Shown in pieces: positions 1 through 8,548 of a stretch of 64,000 bases of DNA. Made by a program: the position numbers and the translations under genes. The DNA is from Lachnospiraceae bacterium RM5 (GTDB lineage Bacteria; Bacillota; Clostridia; Lachnospirales; Lachnospiraceae): the NCBI GenBank assembly GCA_900110975.1, contig FOFK01000007.1:1-64000 (forward strand). The letters run 5' to 3'. Under the pieces are notes generated by a model, which was not told the DNA's origin, did not search any database, and saw nothing but the letters and a program-made list of their open reading frames with translations. How positions within the stretch are numbered: the stretch's first letter is position 1; every line of letters begins with the position of its first letter.

Positions 1-295
1 CGACATATTTATTGAAGTTGGAATAAGTACCTATATTTTCATCAACTTCATCAACAATGAATTCATAAACAGCTTTGACATTAGCACCTTTGATTTGAAG
101 TTTTTGAGCAATTAGCTGTTTATGTTTGTCTAGTTTGCTTGCCTTGTTACGATGTGCAGGTTTGCCTTCATAGCCGTCATAATACTTTTTGACAGTTCTG
201 CGATCAATCTCGTATTCTCGTGCAAGCTTAGAAAAGTTTGGTTTAATCTTACTCAATTTTAAGATTTTTAACTGAGTGATTAGTGACATTTCCAA
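1..295 (-). CDS. IS21-family transposase IstA, N-terminal part (cut by window edge)
   Basis: About 98 residues are visible before the window edge. The N-terminus has the helix-turn-helix pattern of IstA (LAREYEIDRRTVKKYYDGYEG at about residues 25-45 of the product), followed by a second basic stretch and the KAVYEFIVDEV region seen in family members. The DDE catalytic core lies outside the window. Two starts are in frame: TTG at 295 and ATG at 289. A strong ribosome binding site (GGAGGTGAT on the minus strand, 301-309) sits 5 nt from the TTG and 11 nt from the ATG, so TTG is the listed choice. The role is transposition of the IS together with IstB. Confidence 0.75.
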   Translation of the reverse strand, partial: MEMSLITQLKILKLSKIKPNFSKLAREYEIDRRTVKKYYDGYEGKPAHRNKASKLDKHKQLIAQKLQIKGANVKAVYEFIVDEVDENIGTYSNFNKYV

Positions 296-387
296 TGAGA
301 ATCACCTCCATGGAAATGGTATCACATCAGTATAGATTGTACATTTTTATTTTCCATTAAATGTACATTCTTATAGTATCATTTACA
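1..387 (-). mobile_element. IS21-family insertion sequence, right-hand end only
   Basis: This is the end of an IS21-like element that runs off the left edge of the window. It holds the start of an IstA-type transposase on the minus strand and an outer end read on the minus strand as TGTAAATG, so the tip is placed at about 387. Two copies of TGTACATT (338-345 and 362-369) lie inside the end, as expected for the repeated terminal transposase-binding sites of this family. Immediately to the right the reading frame of a truncated methyltransferase begins, which supports the boundary. The other end, istB and the target duplication are outside the window. Confidence 0.75.
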
Positions 388-988
388 AGGGATAACGGCA
401 AATCATTTTGCCAAAGGAAACGAGGTAATTGCGATAGAGCCATCAGAGCAGATGCTTAAAGATGCATGGACGGATTATCCGTACAGACAGATTATTGGCG
501 ATGTCGGTGCGTTATCTGAATTTGATGATGGATATTTCGATGTAATTATCTGTCACAATGTTCTTGAGTATATAGATGATAAAAAGGCCGTTATAAGTGA
601 ACTTAGCAGGGTGTTGAAAAATGATGGGTTTATCTCAATCGCGAAACATAACAGAGCCGGTCGTGTAATGCAGATGGCGGTGCTGCTTGATGATTTTGAT
701 AAGGCGAATGCGCTTCTTGACGGACACAACAGTACAGCTTCCAAATTTGGTTCGATAAGATATTACGAAGATGAAGATATTTTAAAATGGGAGCCGTCAT
801 TAAATATTTCAGAAGTTCGTGGAATAAGAACATTCTGGGATTTGCAGCAAAAACAGGAATTGCATGGGGATGAGCAGTGGCAGGAAAAAATGGTACAGCT
901 CGAAAGAAAAGTTGCAAATGTGACTGAATACAGAAATATTGCATTTTTTCATCATTTGATAATGAAAAGACGCAACAAAGATTTATAA
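388..988 (+). pseudogene. SAM-dependent methyltransferase, 5' part lost to IS21 insertion
   Basis: The frame is open from the IS boundary and reads GITANHFAKGNEVIAIEPSEQ, which is the middle of a class I methyltransferase Rossmann fold: end of motif I, then the acidic residue ending strand 2. It continues with FDVIICHNVLEYI (motif III/post-II region) and ELSRVLKNDGF. The first half of motif I (LDxGCG) and everything before it are missing because the IS lies there. An internal ATG at 452 would give a 178-residue product that lacks the SAM-binding loop, so it is probably not functional. The next gene is an intact methyltransferase of the same superfamily. Confidence 0.7.
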
Positions 989-1009
989 AGAAAGTGGTAA
1001 AAGAGTAAG

Positions 1010-1765
1010 ATGGCACAACAAAATATATACGATAATGATGAGTTCTTTAATAGTTTTAAAGGAATAAGAGAACAGGATATTAACTATAACGATATGATTG
1101 AAACACCGATTCTGCATAAAATGCTGCCGGATTTAACAGGAAAAAATGTTCTTGATATCGGGTGCGGAATGGGACAGCACGCAAAGCAGTATTCGGATAT
1201 GGGAGCAAAATCGGTGCTTGGAATTGATATTTCTGAAAAGATGCTTGCATTTGCAAAAGAGCACAATAGTGCACCCAATATAACTTATTGCAGGATGGCA
1301 TTTGAAGATTTAGAAAAATTGAGTGATAAGTTTGATGTAATAACAAGCTCGCTGGCGTTTGATTATGTAAAAGATTTTGGAGAACTTATGAAAAAGATTC
1401 ACAATCTTTTAGTGCCGGGAGGAAAACTTGTTTTTTCAATGTCTCATCCAATCTCAACCGCCTATGACGGTGTCTATGACAGGTACACAAGAAACGAAAA
1501 CGGAGAAAAGCTATATGCAAATCTTCATAACTACAGCATAGAAGGAATCAGAAAAGTAAAGTGGGTAGTGGATGATTATGAATTATATCACAGAAAAGTA
1601 TCAACGCTTATTAATGAAATGATAAGCGCAGGATTTGTGATTGAAGAATGCCAGGAAGCAAAATTGCCGGATGATATACCTGAAGAAATGTATCAAAAGT
1701 ACCTTGATATGTTTGGAGGTATAATTCACCATCCTGATTTTATTTTCTTCAGAGTGAGCTGCTAA
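1010..1765 (+). CDS. Class I SAM-dependent methyltransferase
   Basis: A 251-residue cytosolic protein with a complete methyltransferase fold. Motif I is LDIGCGMGQHAKQY at about residues 46-59, the acidic SAM-ribose contact is in VLGIDISEKML, and the post-motif region FDVITSSLAFDYV plus LLVPGGKLVFSMSHP follow. The acceptor substrate cannot be inferred; close relatives are usually annotated only as class I methyltransferases. It follows the truncated methyltransferase by 21 nt, so the two may once have been co-transcribed. The ATG start has a weak purine-rich site in front of it. Confidence 0.85.
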   Translation: MAQQNIYDNDEFFNSFKGIREQDINYNDMIETPILHKMLPDLTGKNVLDIGCGMGQHAKQYSDMGAKSVLGIDISEKMLAFAKEHNSAPNITYCRMAFEDLEKLSDKFDVITSSLAFDYVKDFGELMKKIHNLLVPGGKLVFSMSHPISTAYDGVYDRYTRNENGEKLYANLHNYSIEGIRKVKWVVDDYELYHRKVSTLINEMISAGFVIEECQEAKLPDDIPEEMYQKYLDMFGGIIHHPDFIFFRVSC

Positions 1766-1814
1766 GCGGGTAAATTACAATCTCGGATTCTAATAAATAG
1801 GGAAGCGGGAGAAA

Positions 1815-2018
1815 ACTATAAAAATTGCTGAATCAAGCATTATTATAGCCTTTTAAGGAAAAAAATGGGGGTATTTTTTAAAATATGGCTATAAAAATTT
1901 AGGAAAACAGAAGATTTATAGCTCTTATGCATGAAATTTGAGGAAAAAAGAGAAAAAAGGCAATAAAAATTAAATAATGTAGAAGATTTATAGTTTTTAA
2001 AAAAATATGTATAAGAAG
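1815..2018. repeat. Three tandem ~72-bp units with GCTATAAA...TTTATAGC arms (copy 1)
   Basis: Three units begin at 1815, 1888 and 1960, so the steps are 73 and 72 bp. Each opens with a variant of GCTATAAAAAT and closes about 35 nt later with AGAAGATTTATAGC or a decayed form of it, which makes a short inverted repeat; an AT-rich spacer then leads to the next unit. The same three-unit layout with the same 73/72 steps recurs at 32478-32656. No reading frame covers it. The function is unknown; it is an intergenic repeat family. Confidence 0.75.
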
Positions 2019-2040
2019 AGAAAAAGGAGAGTTAAGAGGA

Positions 2041-2571
2041 ATGTTGAGATTGAGACAATATAAAAACTGTGATGCAGAGATAATTAACGATTGGATTCAG
2101 GATAAAGAAATTTTTATGAAATGGGGAGGATCCCATTTTGGCGAGTTTCCTATATCGGCACGCATCATTGATGAAAAATACAGGATGAATAATGGCGATT
2201 GTGTAGAACCGGATAATTTTTATCCGTGGATTGCAATTAATGAGGAGAATAAGGTTGTGGGCCACTTTATCATGAGGTATATTGGTGGTGATAATAAACT
2301 GCTCCGTTTTGGGTGGGTTATTGTTGATGATACTATTAGAGGAAAAGGATATGGATCACAGATGCTACGTCTTGGTTTGAAATATGCATTTGAAATATTT
2401 GGCGTAGACAAGGTGACGATAGGTGTTTTTGAAAATAATGAACCTGCGCATAATTGCTATTTGAAAGTTGGATTTAAGGATAAAGAAGTAGTTTGGGATA
2501 ATCCTTGGAATGTCATTGAAATGGAAATTTTGAAATCGGATTATGAAGGAAATACAATGGTAGAAAAATAA
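2041..2571 (+). CDS. GNAT-family N-acetyltransferase
   Basis: A 176-residue protein with the GNAT core. The acetyl-CoA pyrophosphate loop is visible as IRGKGYGSQMLRLGLKYAFE at about residues 99-118 (R/Q-x-x-G-x-G/A), followed by a conserved NEPAHNCYLKVGF stretch (asparagine and tyrosine of motif B). The protein looks like the RimJ/RimL-type branch, which acetylates amines on small molecules or protein N-termini, but the substrate cannot be told. The start has AGGAGAGTTAAGAGGA upstream. It is separated from the next acetyltransferase by 78 nt. Confidence 0.85.
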   Translation: MLRLRQYKNCDAEIINDWIQDKEIFMKWGGSHFGEFPISARIIDEKYRMNNGDCVEPDNFYPWIAINEENKVVGHFIMRYIGGDNKLLRFGWVIVDDTIRGKGYGSQMLRLGLKYAFEIFGVDKVTIGVFENNEPAHNCYLKVGFKDKEVVWDNPWNVIEMEILKSDYEGNTMVEK

Positions 2572-2649
2572 AGGATGCATTTGAAATTCAGATCATATAG
2601 GATATTTAACATGTTATATTTTAACTAATTAATGGTGAGGTAAGTGTAG

Positions 2650-3078
2650 ATGAAAAATGATATTGAAATAAAAACAAGTACGGATAACATAGACTTTGGT
2701 GAAGTTAGTGAAATATTAAACTTTTATGGCCTTAGTGATTATGGGAAAGAAATACAAAAACAAATATTTCAAAATAGTTATGCAGTTGTATTTTTAAAAA
2801 AGGATAATAGGATTGTTGGAGTTGGCCGAGCAATTTCAGATGGTATTACTCAGGCGGCTATATATAATATTGCAGTTCGAGATTCATATAGAGGCAAAGG
2901 ATATGGAAAGTTAATTGTAGATGAATTGGTTAAACAATTAACAGGATGTAATATAGTTTTATATACTCATCCAAAACATATAGGCCTATATGAACATTGG
3001 GGATTTTCAAGGTTACATACTGCATATGCGAGATATATAGATGAAACACATTATCGAGAAGAAGGATTTATTGATTAG
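2650..3078 (+). CDS. GNAT-family N-acetyltransferase, small
   Basis: A 142-residue single-domain GNAT protein. The CoA-binding loop is VRDSYRGKGYGKLIVDELVKQ at about residues 77-97, and the C-terminal LYEHWGFSRL is typical of motif B in this family. The sequence does not resemble the preceding GNAT beyond the shared fold. The substrate is unknown. A GGTGAGG-type ribosome binding site precedes the ATG. Two hairpins follow the stop codon and separate this gene from the nitrogenase-like cluster. Confidence 0.85.
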   Translation: MKNDIEIKTSTDNIDFGEVSEILNFYGLSDYGKEIQKQIFQNSYAVVFLKKDNRIVGVGRAISDGITQAAIYNIAVRDSYRGKGYGKLIVDELVKQLTGCNIVLYTHPKHIGLYEHWGFSRLHTAYARYIDETHYREEGFID

Positions 3079-3150
3079 TAATTAGAATAACTTATCGTCA
3101 ACGATTAGTTATGTGAAATATTCAAAAACATACTTAAGTGATAGGATATA

Positions 3151-3198
3151 AAAATCAAGGAATATAAGTTGTAAAAACTTAAATAACTTGATTTTTTA
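3151..3198 (+). terminator. Rho-independent terminator after the GNAT gene
   Basis: The arms AATCAAG (3153-3159) and CTTGATT (3187-3193) pair, a second internal pair AAGTT/AACTT closes the loop, and a run of T follows. It ends the accessory transcription unit upstream of the sulfur island. Confidence 0.7.
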
Positions 3199-3223
3199 TA
3201 CTCTTACGACTAACAGACATGAC

Positions 3224-3257
3224 AGTAGTTGCCAAGAGAGGTAACTACTATTTTTTA
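3224..3257 (+). terminator. Terminator-like hairpin in front of the first nitrogenase-like pair
   Basis: A 10-bp stem, AGTAGTTGCC with GGTAACTACT (one G-T pair), has a 6-nt loop and is followed by ATTTTTTAT. It lies about 110 nt before the NifD-like gene, so it could be either a second terminator for the upstream unit or an attenuator in the leader of the nitrogenase-like operon. No promoter could be placed between the two hairpins with confidence. Confidence 0.6.
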
Positions 3258-3364
3258 TGTTTTAATTATATATTTAAGCTTATTTATTATGAGTGAAATA
3301 AAGAGAGAAAAAACGGATTATATATACAAAAGCAATTGCGGGATTTAATTGATAGAAAGGAAGT

Positions 3365-4831
3365 GTGATTATATATATGGTAAAAGTAAAATATTCTGGT
3401 GTTAGAGAGAGCAGGTCTAATAGATATAACGATTTGGGAACAAGTGGTAGAGAAATTGAAGAAAAATTTAAAAAGGGATGTTTAAAAAGAGCAGATCGAA
3501 GTTTTGCTCAAGGGCTACAGTGTCAACAGATAAACAGTATGGCAGCACTCATGTCACTTGAGGATTCTGTTTTTATTTCACATTCACCTCAGGGATGTGT
3601 TGGTTGTGCAATAATGGCTGTTGACATGTACCGTGTAGGACAGATTCATAGAGGAGAAAAAATTATCAAAAATCCAAGGCTTATAGTAACAAATATTGAC
3701 CAGAAAAGTGTTGTATTTGGTGGTGAAAATAAGCTTCGTGAAGCGGTGAAAAAAGCAGTGGAAAGGTATAATCCGAGGATTGCATTTATTTATGCATCTT
3801 GTGCATCGGGAATTATTGGAGATGATATTGATGCAATTGCATTGGATTTACAGTCGGAATATCCTGATACTGTTATGGTACCGATTCATTGTGAAGGATT
3901 TAAATCAAAGATATGTGCATCCGGATTTGATGCTGCTTTTATTTCAATAAATAAGTATATTTTGAAGAAAGAAAAAACAGAAAAACAGGACAATTTGGTA
4001 AATCTATTCGCACCAACAACAATAAGCTATGCGGACCAGAAAGAAATGGAGCGTATGTTAAGTCTTCTTGGAGCTGAAGTAAATTATATTCCGTTTTATA
4101 GTTCTTTGGAAAAAATAAAGAGAATACCGGCGGCAACTGCCTCGACTTCTATTTGCAAGGTATTTGCAGATGAGTTTATGAAGACATTGGAGGAGGATTA
4201 TGGTATTCCATACTCTCATACAGTAATGCCTATTGGAATTCGTAATACGGATAAGTGGTATCGAGGTATTGCAAAGGTTCTAGGAAAGGAAAAAGAAGTA
4301 GAAGAAATCATTACAAAAGAACATGAAAGAATTGAACCACTTGTTGCAAGGATTCGTGAACGATTACATGGAAAAAGGGTATTTATTTGTGGAGGTACAG
4401 GCCGTTCATTTGCGGCAGCAGCTTTGATTGATGATTTTGGAATGGAGTTAGTTGGACTTGAGACACCTACATATGATGAAGATGCACAAGTAGATATTGA
4501 ATATTTAAATAATATTCATAAGAATTTTGTTGTAGATATAGCCAATATGCAGCCGTTTGAACAGGTGAATTTAATTAATAAGCTTCGTCCGGATGCATTC
4601 ATTGGAGTTCCTGAGTGGGCAGCAAAGCTGGGTGTTCCAACAACCCATGTTCTGGATGGAAAACGTCCGACTATGGGATATGATGGACTTCTTTATCTTG
4701 GGAATAAAATTGCAGATCAGCTTGAAAATCCGGGCTTTAATAAGAAGATTGCAAAACATGTGAAGCTTCCTTACAAGGAATCATGGTATAAGGAAAATGC
4801 ATTTAAATATATAACAGAGGGAGGAAACTGA
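3365..4831 (+). CDS. Nitrogenase component 1-like protein, NifD-type subunit (set 1)
   Basis: A 488-residue homologue of the nitrogenase alpha subunit. Cys53 (LQC), Cys78 (HSPQGC) and Cys146 (ASCASGIIGDDID) stand where NifD has its P-cluster ligands, and HCEGFK follows as in NifD. Cys in STSICKVF aligns with the FeMo-cofactor Cys ligand. The C-terminal GVPTTHVLDGKRPTMGYDG keeps a His with the same spacing to GYDG as NifD His442, so both cofactor ligands look conserved. It is probably half of an alpha2beta2 reductase with the next gene, 1 nt away. Context (sulfur genes, no NifEN) argues for a group IV nitrogenase-like reductase rather than N2 fixation. Start: GTG 3365 is listed; ATG 3377 is also possible. 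Confidence 0.85.
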   Translation: MIIYMVKVKYSGVRESRSNRYNDLGTSGREIEEKFKKGCLKRADRSFAQGLQCQQINSMAALMSLEDSVFISHSPQGCVGCAIMAVDMYRVGQIHRGEKIIKNPRLIVTNIDQKSVVFGGENKLREAVKKAVERYNPRIAFIYASCASGIIGDDIDAIALDLQSEYPDTVMVPIHCEGFKSKICASGFDAAFISINKYILKKEKTEKQDNLVNLFAPTTISYADQKEMERMLSLLGAEVNYIPFYSSLEKIKRIPAATASTSICKVFADEFMKTLEEDYGIPYSHTVMPIGIRNTDKWYRGIAKVLGKEKEVEEIITKEHERIEPLVARIRERLHGKRVFICGGTGRSFAAAALIDDFGMELVGLETPTYDEDAQVDIEYLNNIHKNFVVDIANMQPFEQVNLINKLRPDAFIGVPEWAAKLGVPTTHVLDGKRPTMGYDGLLYLGNKIADQLENPGFNKKIAKHVKLPYKESWYKENAFKYITEGGN

Positions 4832-4832
4832 T

Positions 4833-6122
4833 ATGTCAGCGATAATGGAAAATCCAAAGGGCGGTTGTGTACTTGCAGGTATTAATTCAGTGCTTGGAGC
4901 AATAAATAAGGTATGTCCAATCTACCATTCGGGACCTGGCTGTTGTATGCAGACAACAGCAGCAGATCAGGGGCAGTCAGGACATAAATCATCTTGCTTT
5001 GTTTCTGGTGTTTCACTTCCTTCAAGTAATATGTTAGAAAAAGAGGTTGTATTTGGTGGTACAAAGAAATTAAGAACAACTATTCAAGGGGCAATTGATA
5101 TTATTGATGCAGATGCGTATTTTGTGCTTACCGGTTGTACTGCAGGCATTATAGGTGATGATGTTGTAAGTGTTGCAAATGAATTTTCGACAAAGGAGCA
5201 CCCTATATATGCTATTGAAACACCTGGTTTTGCAGGAGATAGTAATTTGGGTTATGAAATAGTATGGAATACAATGATTGATCAGGTGATAGAAGAGAAT
5301 GTATCTAAGGATGAAACGCTTGTCAATATATTTGGAATTGTTCCTTATCATGATCCTTTCTGGAGTGGTACATTAGAGGAGATAGATCGAATTCTTTCTA
5401 AGCTTGGACTTAAGGTGAACACATTTTTTACAAAGCATCAAAATATAGAGGATATTAGAAAATGCTCTGGAGCAGCTTTAAATATTATTGTAAATCCATG
5501 GCTTTTTAAGGGACCTGCTAGAAAGTTTGAGGAAAAGTTTGGTGTACCAAGCATAAGGATACCAGGACTTTTTGTCGGAGCGACAGATACATCAAGGTTT
5601 TTACGTCAGGTAGGGGAGGCGCTTGGAATTGATAATTCAATAGTAGAAGCTGTGATATCTGAAGAAGAAGATTACGTATATAGTTATTTAGGTCAGGCAA
5701 TTGGAGTAGTTAGTTGGAAGAGATTTGCAGTTGTTGCCGATGCAAATAATGCGGTGGGATTTACAAGATATCTTGCAAATGATTACAGCTTTAGTCCTGT
5801 ACTTGTCATTATCTCAGAGCCGATTTTTAGATCTGAAGATAAGGAACGTATTATTCATGAAATTGAGACATTAGAATATGCAAGCCCTCCTAAAGTGCTG
5901 TTTTTAACTGACCAATATGAGATAAATAAAGCAATTCGTGATGAGGAAAAAGATATAACATTGCTTGTAGGTAGCAGTAATGAGCGTGAAATTGCATTGG
6001 AAAAAGATATACAGTTTATACTAGGAGCATTTCCGGTGAATGAAAGATTGATTTTTAATCGTACTTATGCAGGATATAGAGGAAGCCTCACTTTTACAGA
6101 AGATATTTATGATAATAACTAA
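4833..6122 (+). CDS. Nitrogenase component 1-like protein, NifK-type subunit (set 1)
   Basis: A 429-residue partner of the preceding NifD-like protein. Cys12 (GGCVLAGINSVLGAI), Cys37 (YHSGPGC) and Cys102 (LTGCTAGIIGDD) match the three P-cluster Cys positions of NifK, and ETPGFAGDSNLGYEIV matches the TPSF-G-H-x-x-G-W region of NifK. The protein is shorter than NifK (about 520 residues) because the N-terminal extension is absent, as in group IV enzymes. A strong GAGGGAGGAAACTG site precedes the ATG. An adjacent Cys38 gives a Cys-Cys pair that the second set lacks. The substrate is not deducible from sequence. Confidence 0.85.
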   Translation: MSAIMENPKGGCVLAGINSVLGAINKVCPIYHSGPGCCMQTTAADQGQSGHKSSCFVSGVSLPSSNMLEKEVVFGGTKKLRTTIQGAIDIIDADAYFVLTGCTAGIIGDDVVSVANEFSTKEHPIYAIETPGFAGDSNLGYEIVWNTMIDQVIEENVSKDETLVNIFGIVPYHDPFWSGTLEEIDRILSKLGLKVNTFFTKHQNIEDIRKCSGAALNIIVNPWLFKGPARKFEEKFGVPSIRIPGLFVGATDTSRFLRQVGEALGIDNSIVEAVISEEEDYVYSYLGQAIGVVSWKRFAVVADANNAVGFTRYLANDYSFSPVLVIISEPIFRSEDKERIIHEIETLEYASPPKVLFLTDQYEINKAIRDEEKDITLLVGSSNEREIALEKDIQFILGAFPVNERLIFNRTYAGYRGSLTFTEDIYDNN

Positions 6123-6137
6123 TTGGGAGGTGTTCTA

Positions 6138-7247
6138 ATGAATTCTATTACAGTACGTGAATTGAAGGAGTATTCAAAAAGTGATTACCTTTTGATTGAT
6201 ATTCGATCTAGCTTAGCATATGAAAACGGACATATTTTGGATGCTATTTCTTTTCCGGAACCCTTTGATTTGGAACAATTAATAGAAATAATACATATAA
6301 GTGGAAAAAAGAAAACGATTATTTACTGTACAATGGGAGAACGAAGTAGAGAGTATGTTAGTCAGCTTTATGACGCAGGTTATGAGGCATACAATCTGCA
6401 TCGTGGATATAAAGAATGGCTTTTACAAGGTGAAGATTATTTGTCTGATGAGGAAATGTCCAGGTATTCAAGACAGATGATATTGCCGGAGTTTGGAAGT
6501 AGAGGTCAGAGAAAACTTAAAAGTGCAAAGGTGCTTGTGGTTGGAGCAGGAGCCTTGGGAACAGTTGCACTTACTTATTTGGCAGCTGCAGGTGTTGGTT
6601 ATATTGGAATTGCGGAGGCAGATACAATTGAAAGCTCCAATTTACATAGACAGATACTGTATGGAAAAAGTGATATTGGAAAATCAAAGAACACTGTGGC
6701 AAAGACAAAGCTACAGGAGATGAATCCTTATATCAGTGTTAACCAACATGAGACATTTTTGACTCCGAGGAATATTACTGAAATTATTCGTGGATATGAT
6801 TTTGTAATAGATGCAACTGATCGAATTGAAACAAAATTCCTAATAAATGATGCCTGTGTCCTTGAAGGAATAGCATTTTGTCATGCTGGAGTTGTTGGCT
6901 TCGAAGGTCAAGTGATGACATGGAAGGAAGGTGGATATCCCTGCTATAGATGTATTTTTGAAGATGTACCACAGGGTTATATCCCTAATTGTGCGGAAGC
7001 AGGAATTATAGGTGCAATGTCGGGTGTGATAGGAAGTATACAGGCATTAGAAGCTATAAAGTATGTGACAGGAATAGGGGAATTGTTGCTTGGAAAAATC
7101 TATCATCTAGATGGACTGACAATGAAATCAAGAATAGTATTTATTCATAAAAAATCAGAAGCTTGTATGGTCTGTGGTAAAAATAGAACAATTAATGATG
7201 TATCACAGTGTGAGGAAAAATATAGACATAAAGAGTGTTCTATTTAG
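6138..7247 (+). CDS. Rhodanese-ThiF/MoeB fusion (sulfur transfer / E1-like)
   Basis: A 369-residue protein with two domains. Residues about 1-95 are a rhodanese domain with the persulfide-forming Cys in IIYCTMGERS. Residues about 110-345 are a ThiF/MoeB adenylyltransferase: VLVVGAGALGT is the nucleotide loop, NLHRQILY and the DATDRIETKFLINDAC region are conserved, and CYRC plus CMVCG give the zinc site. Such enzymes adenylate the C-terminus of a sulfur carrier and pass sulfur to it; no ThiS/MoaD carrier is seen in this window. The domain order is the reverse of eukaryotic MOCS3. GGGAGG at 6125-6130 fixes the ATG at 6138; an upstream in-frame TTG overlaps that site. It lies 15 nt after the NifK-like gene and is probably in the same operon. 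Confidence 0.85.
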   Translation: MNSITVRELKEYSKSDYLLIDIRSSLAYENGHILDAISFPEPFDLEQLIEIIHISGKKKTIIYCTMGERSREYVSQLYDAGYEAYNLHRGYKEWLLQGEDYLSDEEMSRYSRQMILPEFGSRGQRKLKSAKVLVVGAGALGTVALTYLAAAGVGYIGIAEADTIESSNLHRQILYGKSDIGKSKNTVAKTKLQEMNPYISVNQHETFLTPRNITEIIRGYDFVIDATDRIETKFLINDACVLEGIAFCHAGVVGFEGQVMTWKEGGYPCYRCIFEDVPQGYIPNCAEAGIIGAMSGVIGSIQALEAIKYVTGIGELLLGKIYHLDGLTMKSRIVFIHKKSEACMVCGKNRTINDVSQCEEKYRHKECSI

Positions 7248-7380
7248 GGGTTATATTACTAATAATGATTTAGAACATACTTTTATGAGATGAGGTGTGT
7301 AATCATTCAATCCAAAAAAGTTATAAGTAAAATTTATTACATGCAATAAACTACATAGATTATACAAAAGTTATCTGATA

Positions 7381-7399
7381 TGATATTATTTCTCTATCA
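7381..7399. promoter_or_regulatory. TGATA-N9-TATCA palindrome (candidate LysR operator), ABC importer
   Basis: TGATA and TATCA separated by exactly 9 nt, about 195 nt upstream of the sulfonate-type ABC importer operon. The same spacing is found upstream of nifS, cysK and the sulfhydrylase gene. T-N11-A type palindromes of this kind are typical LysR sites, and a LysR gene is encoded in the island at 15325; the link is an inference. Confidence 0.5.
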
Positions 7400-7500
7400 T
7401 AAATAAGAATTATTCAGAACACAAGTTTAAGAGTAATCTTAAACATAGATTACATTAAATAAAATTCTGCATAATTATTATAATCAGAGTAACTGACTGG

Positions 7501-7549
7501 AAAACCAGAGGTTGACAATGCATTAAGCATGTTCATACCTCTGGTTTTT
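7501..7549 (+). terminator. Strong hairpin with T-tract upstream of the ABC importer
   Basis: AAAACCAGAGGT (7501-7512) pairs with ACCTCTGG plus a T run (7537-7549); the loop itself folds through TGACAATGC/GCATGTTCA. It may end the nitrogenase-like set 1 operon or act as an attenuator for the importer, since the candidate operator at 7381 lies upstream of it and the importer start is only 45 nt downstream. The 5' arm contains the CTGACTGGA-AACC-GAGGTT motif shared with 20620-20642. Confidence 0.7.
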
Positions 7550-7594
7550 GTTATCTATGATTAGAAAAATGTAGAAAGAATATGGAGGATTAGA

Positions 7595-8548
7595 ATGTTA
7601 GTAAAACAGATAAAAAAAGTTAGTGTCATCATATCATTATTGCTTGCCATTGCGGTGGCTGTATTTATCCCAAATTCAGCAAGTCAGCCAAAGGCGGATA
7701 AGCCATACTTTCTTTATTTTTTGTATATAGTAGGAGTGATAATCGTTCTGATTTATCTGGTTTCATTTCTCAATAAAAAAGTATCAGAGAAATTTGAAAA
7801 CATTGCTCCGCTACTTGCAGGAGGGGTATTGCTTTTAAATATTATAAATCTGATTTTTAGTAAATATTCACTGTTGCCGGTATTGTTCTTTCCGTCACTG
7901 GACAGAGTATTTGCAGTATTTGTAAAAGACAGGGAATTGATTATTCAATGTATGATTGCTTCTGCAAAACTTCTGTTAATCGGATTTTTTGTTGGTGCAG
8001 CTTTGGGATTTACAACAGGAATAGTAGTAGGATTCAATAAGAAATTATCATATTGGATTAATCCTTTTATCAAAATAATCGGACCAATACCTGCAACGTC
8101 CTGGTCGCCATTGGTATTATCGCTTTTTAGTACATCATATCAGGCGGCAGTGTTTATGATAGCTTTGGCAGTATGGTTTCCAATTACAGTTATGACAAGC
8201 AATGGAATACAAAATGTTCAACAGACTTATTTTGAAGTGGCAGATACGTTAGGGGCAGGAAAATTATATAAAATATTTAAAGTAGGGATTCCTGCAGCAT
8301 TACCAAGTGTATTTTTAGGATTCTTTTATGCGACTACAGGCTCATTTATTACTCTGGTTACAGCTGAGATGTTTGGATGTAAATCGGGAATCGGATGGTA
8401 TTTGAACTGGCAGAAAAGTATGATGCTATATGCGAATGTGTATGCAGGACTGATAATATTGGCAGTTTTATGTAATTTAATTATTACTCTTTTATTCAAA
8501 ATAAAAGACAGATTGCTGGGATGGCAGAAAGGAGTAATTAAATGGTAG
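7595..8548 (+). CDS. ABC importer permease, SsuC/TauC type
   Basis: A 317-residue membrane protein. Two N-terminal helices with a charged linker (residues about 8-75) precede a normal binding-protein-dependent permease domain of five or six helices. The EAA loop is EVADTLGAGKLYKIFKVGIPAALP, which contacts the ATPase. Together with the next two genes it forms a nitrate/sulfonate/taurine-type uptake system; in this sulfur island an organosulfur compound is the likely cargo, but the sequence cannot specify it. The extra N-terminal helices make it longer than the usual SsuC (about 260 residues). Confidence 0.85.
   Translation: MLVKQIKKVSVIISLLLAIAVAVFIPNSASQPKADKPYFLYFLYIVGVIIVLIYLVSFLNKKVSEKFENIAPLLAGGVLLLNIINLIFSKYSLLPVLFFPSLDRVFAVFVKDRELIIQCMIASAKLLLIGFFVGAALGFTTGIVVGFNKKLSYWINPFIKIIGPIPATSWSPLVLSLFSTSYQAAVFMIALAVWFPITVMTSNGIQNVQQTYFEVADTLGAGKLYKIFKVGIPAALPSVFLGFFYATTGSFITLVTAEMFGCKSGIGWYLNWQKSMMLYANVYAGLIILAVLCNLIITLLFKIKDRLLGWQKGVIKW

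Noticed and set aside
630-1016. Minus-strand reading frames over the methyltransferase genes
   Set aside because: They lack ribosome sites, overlap strongly supported + strand coding regions and translate to low-complexity sequence without recognisable motifs.
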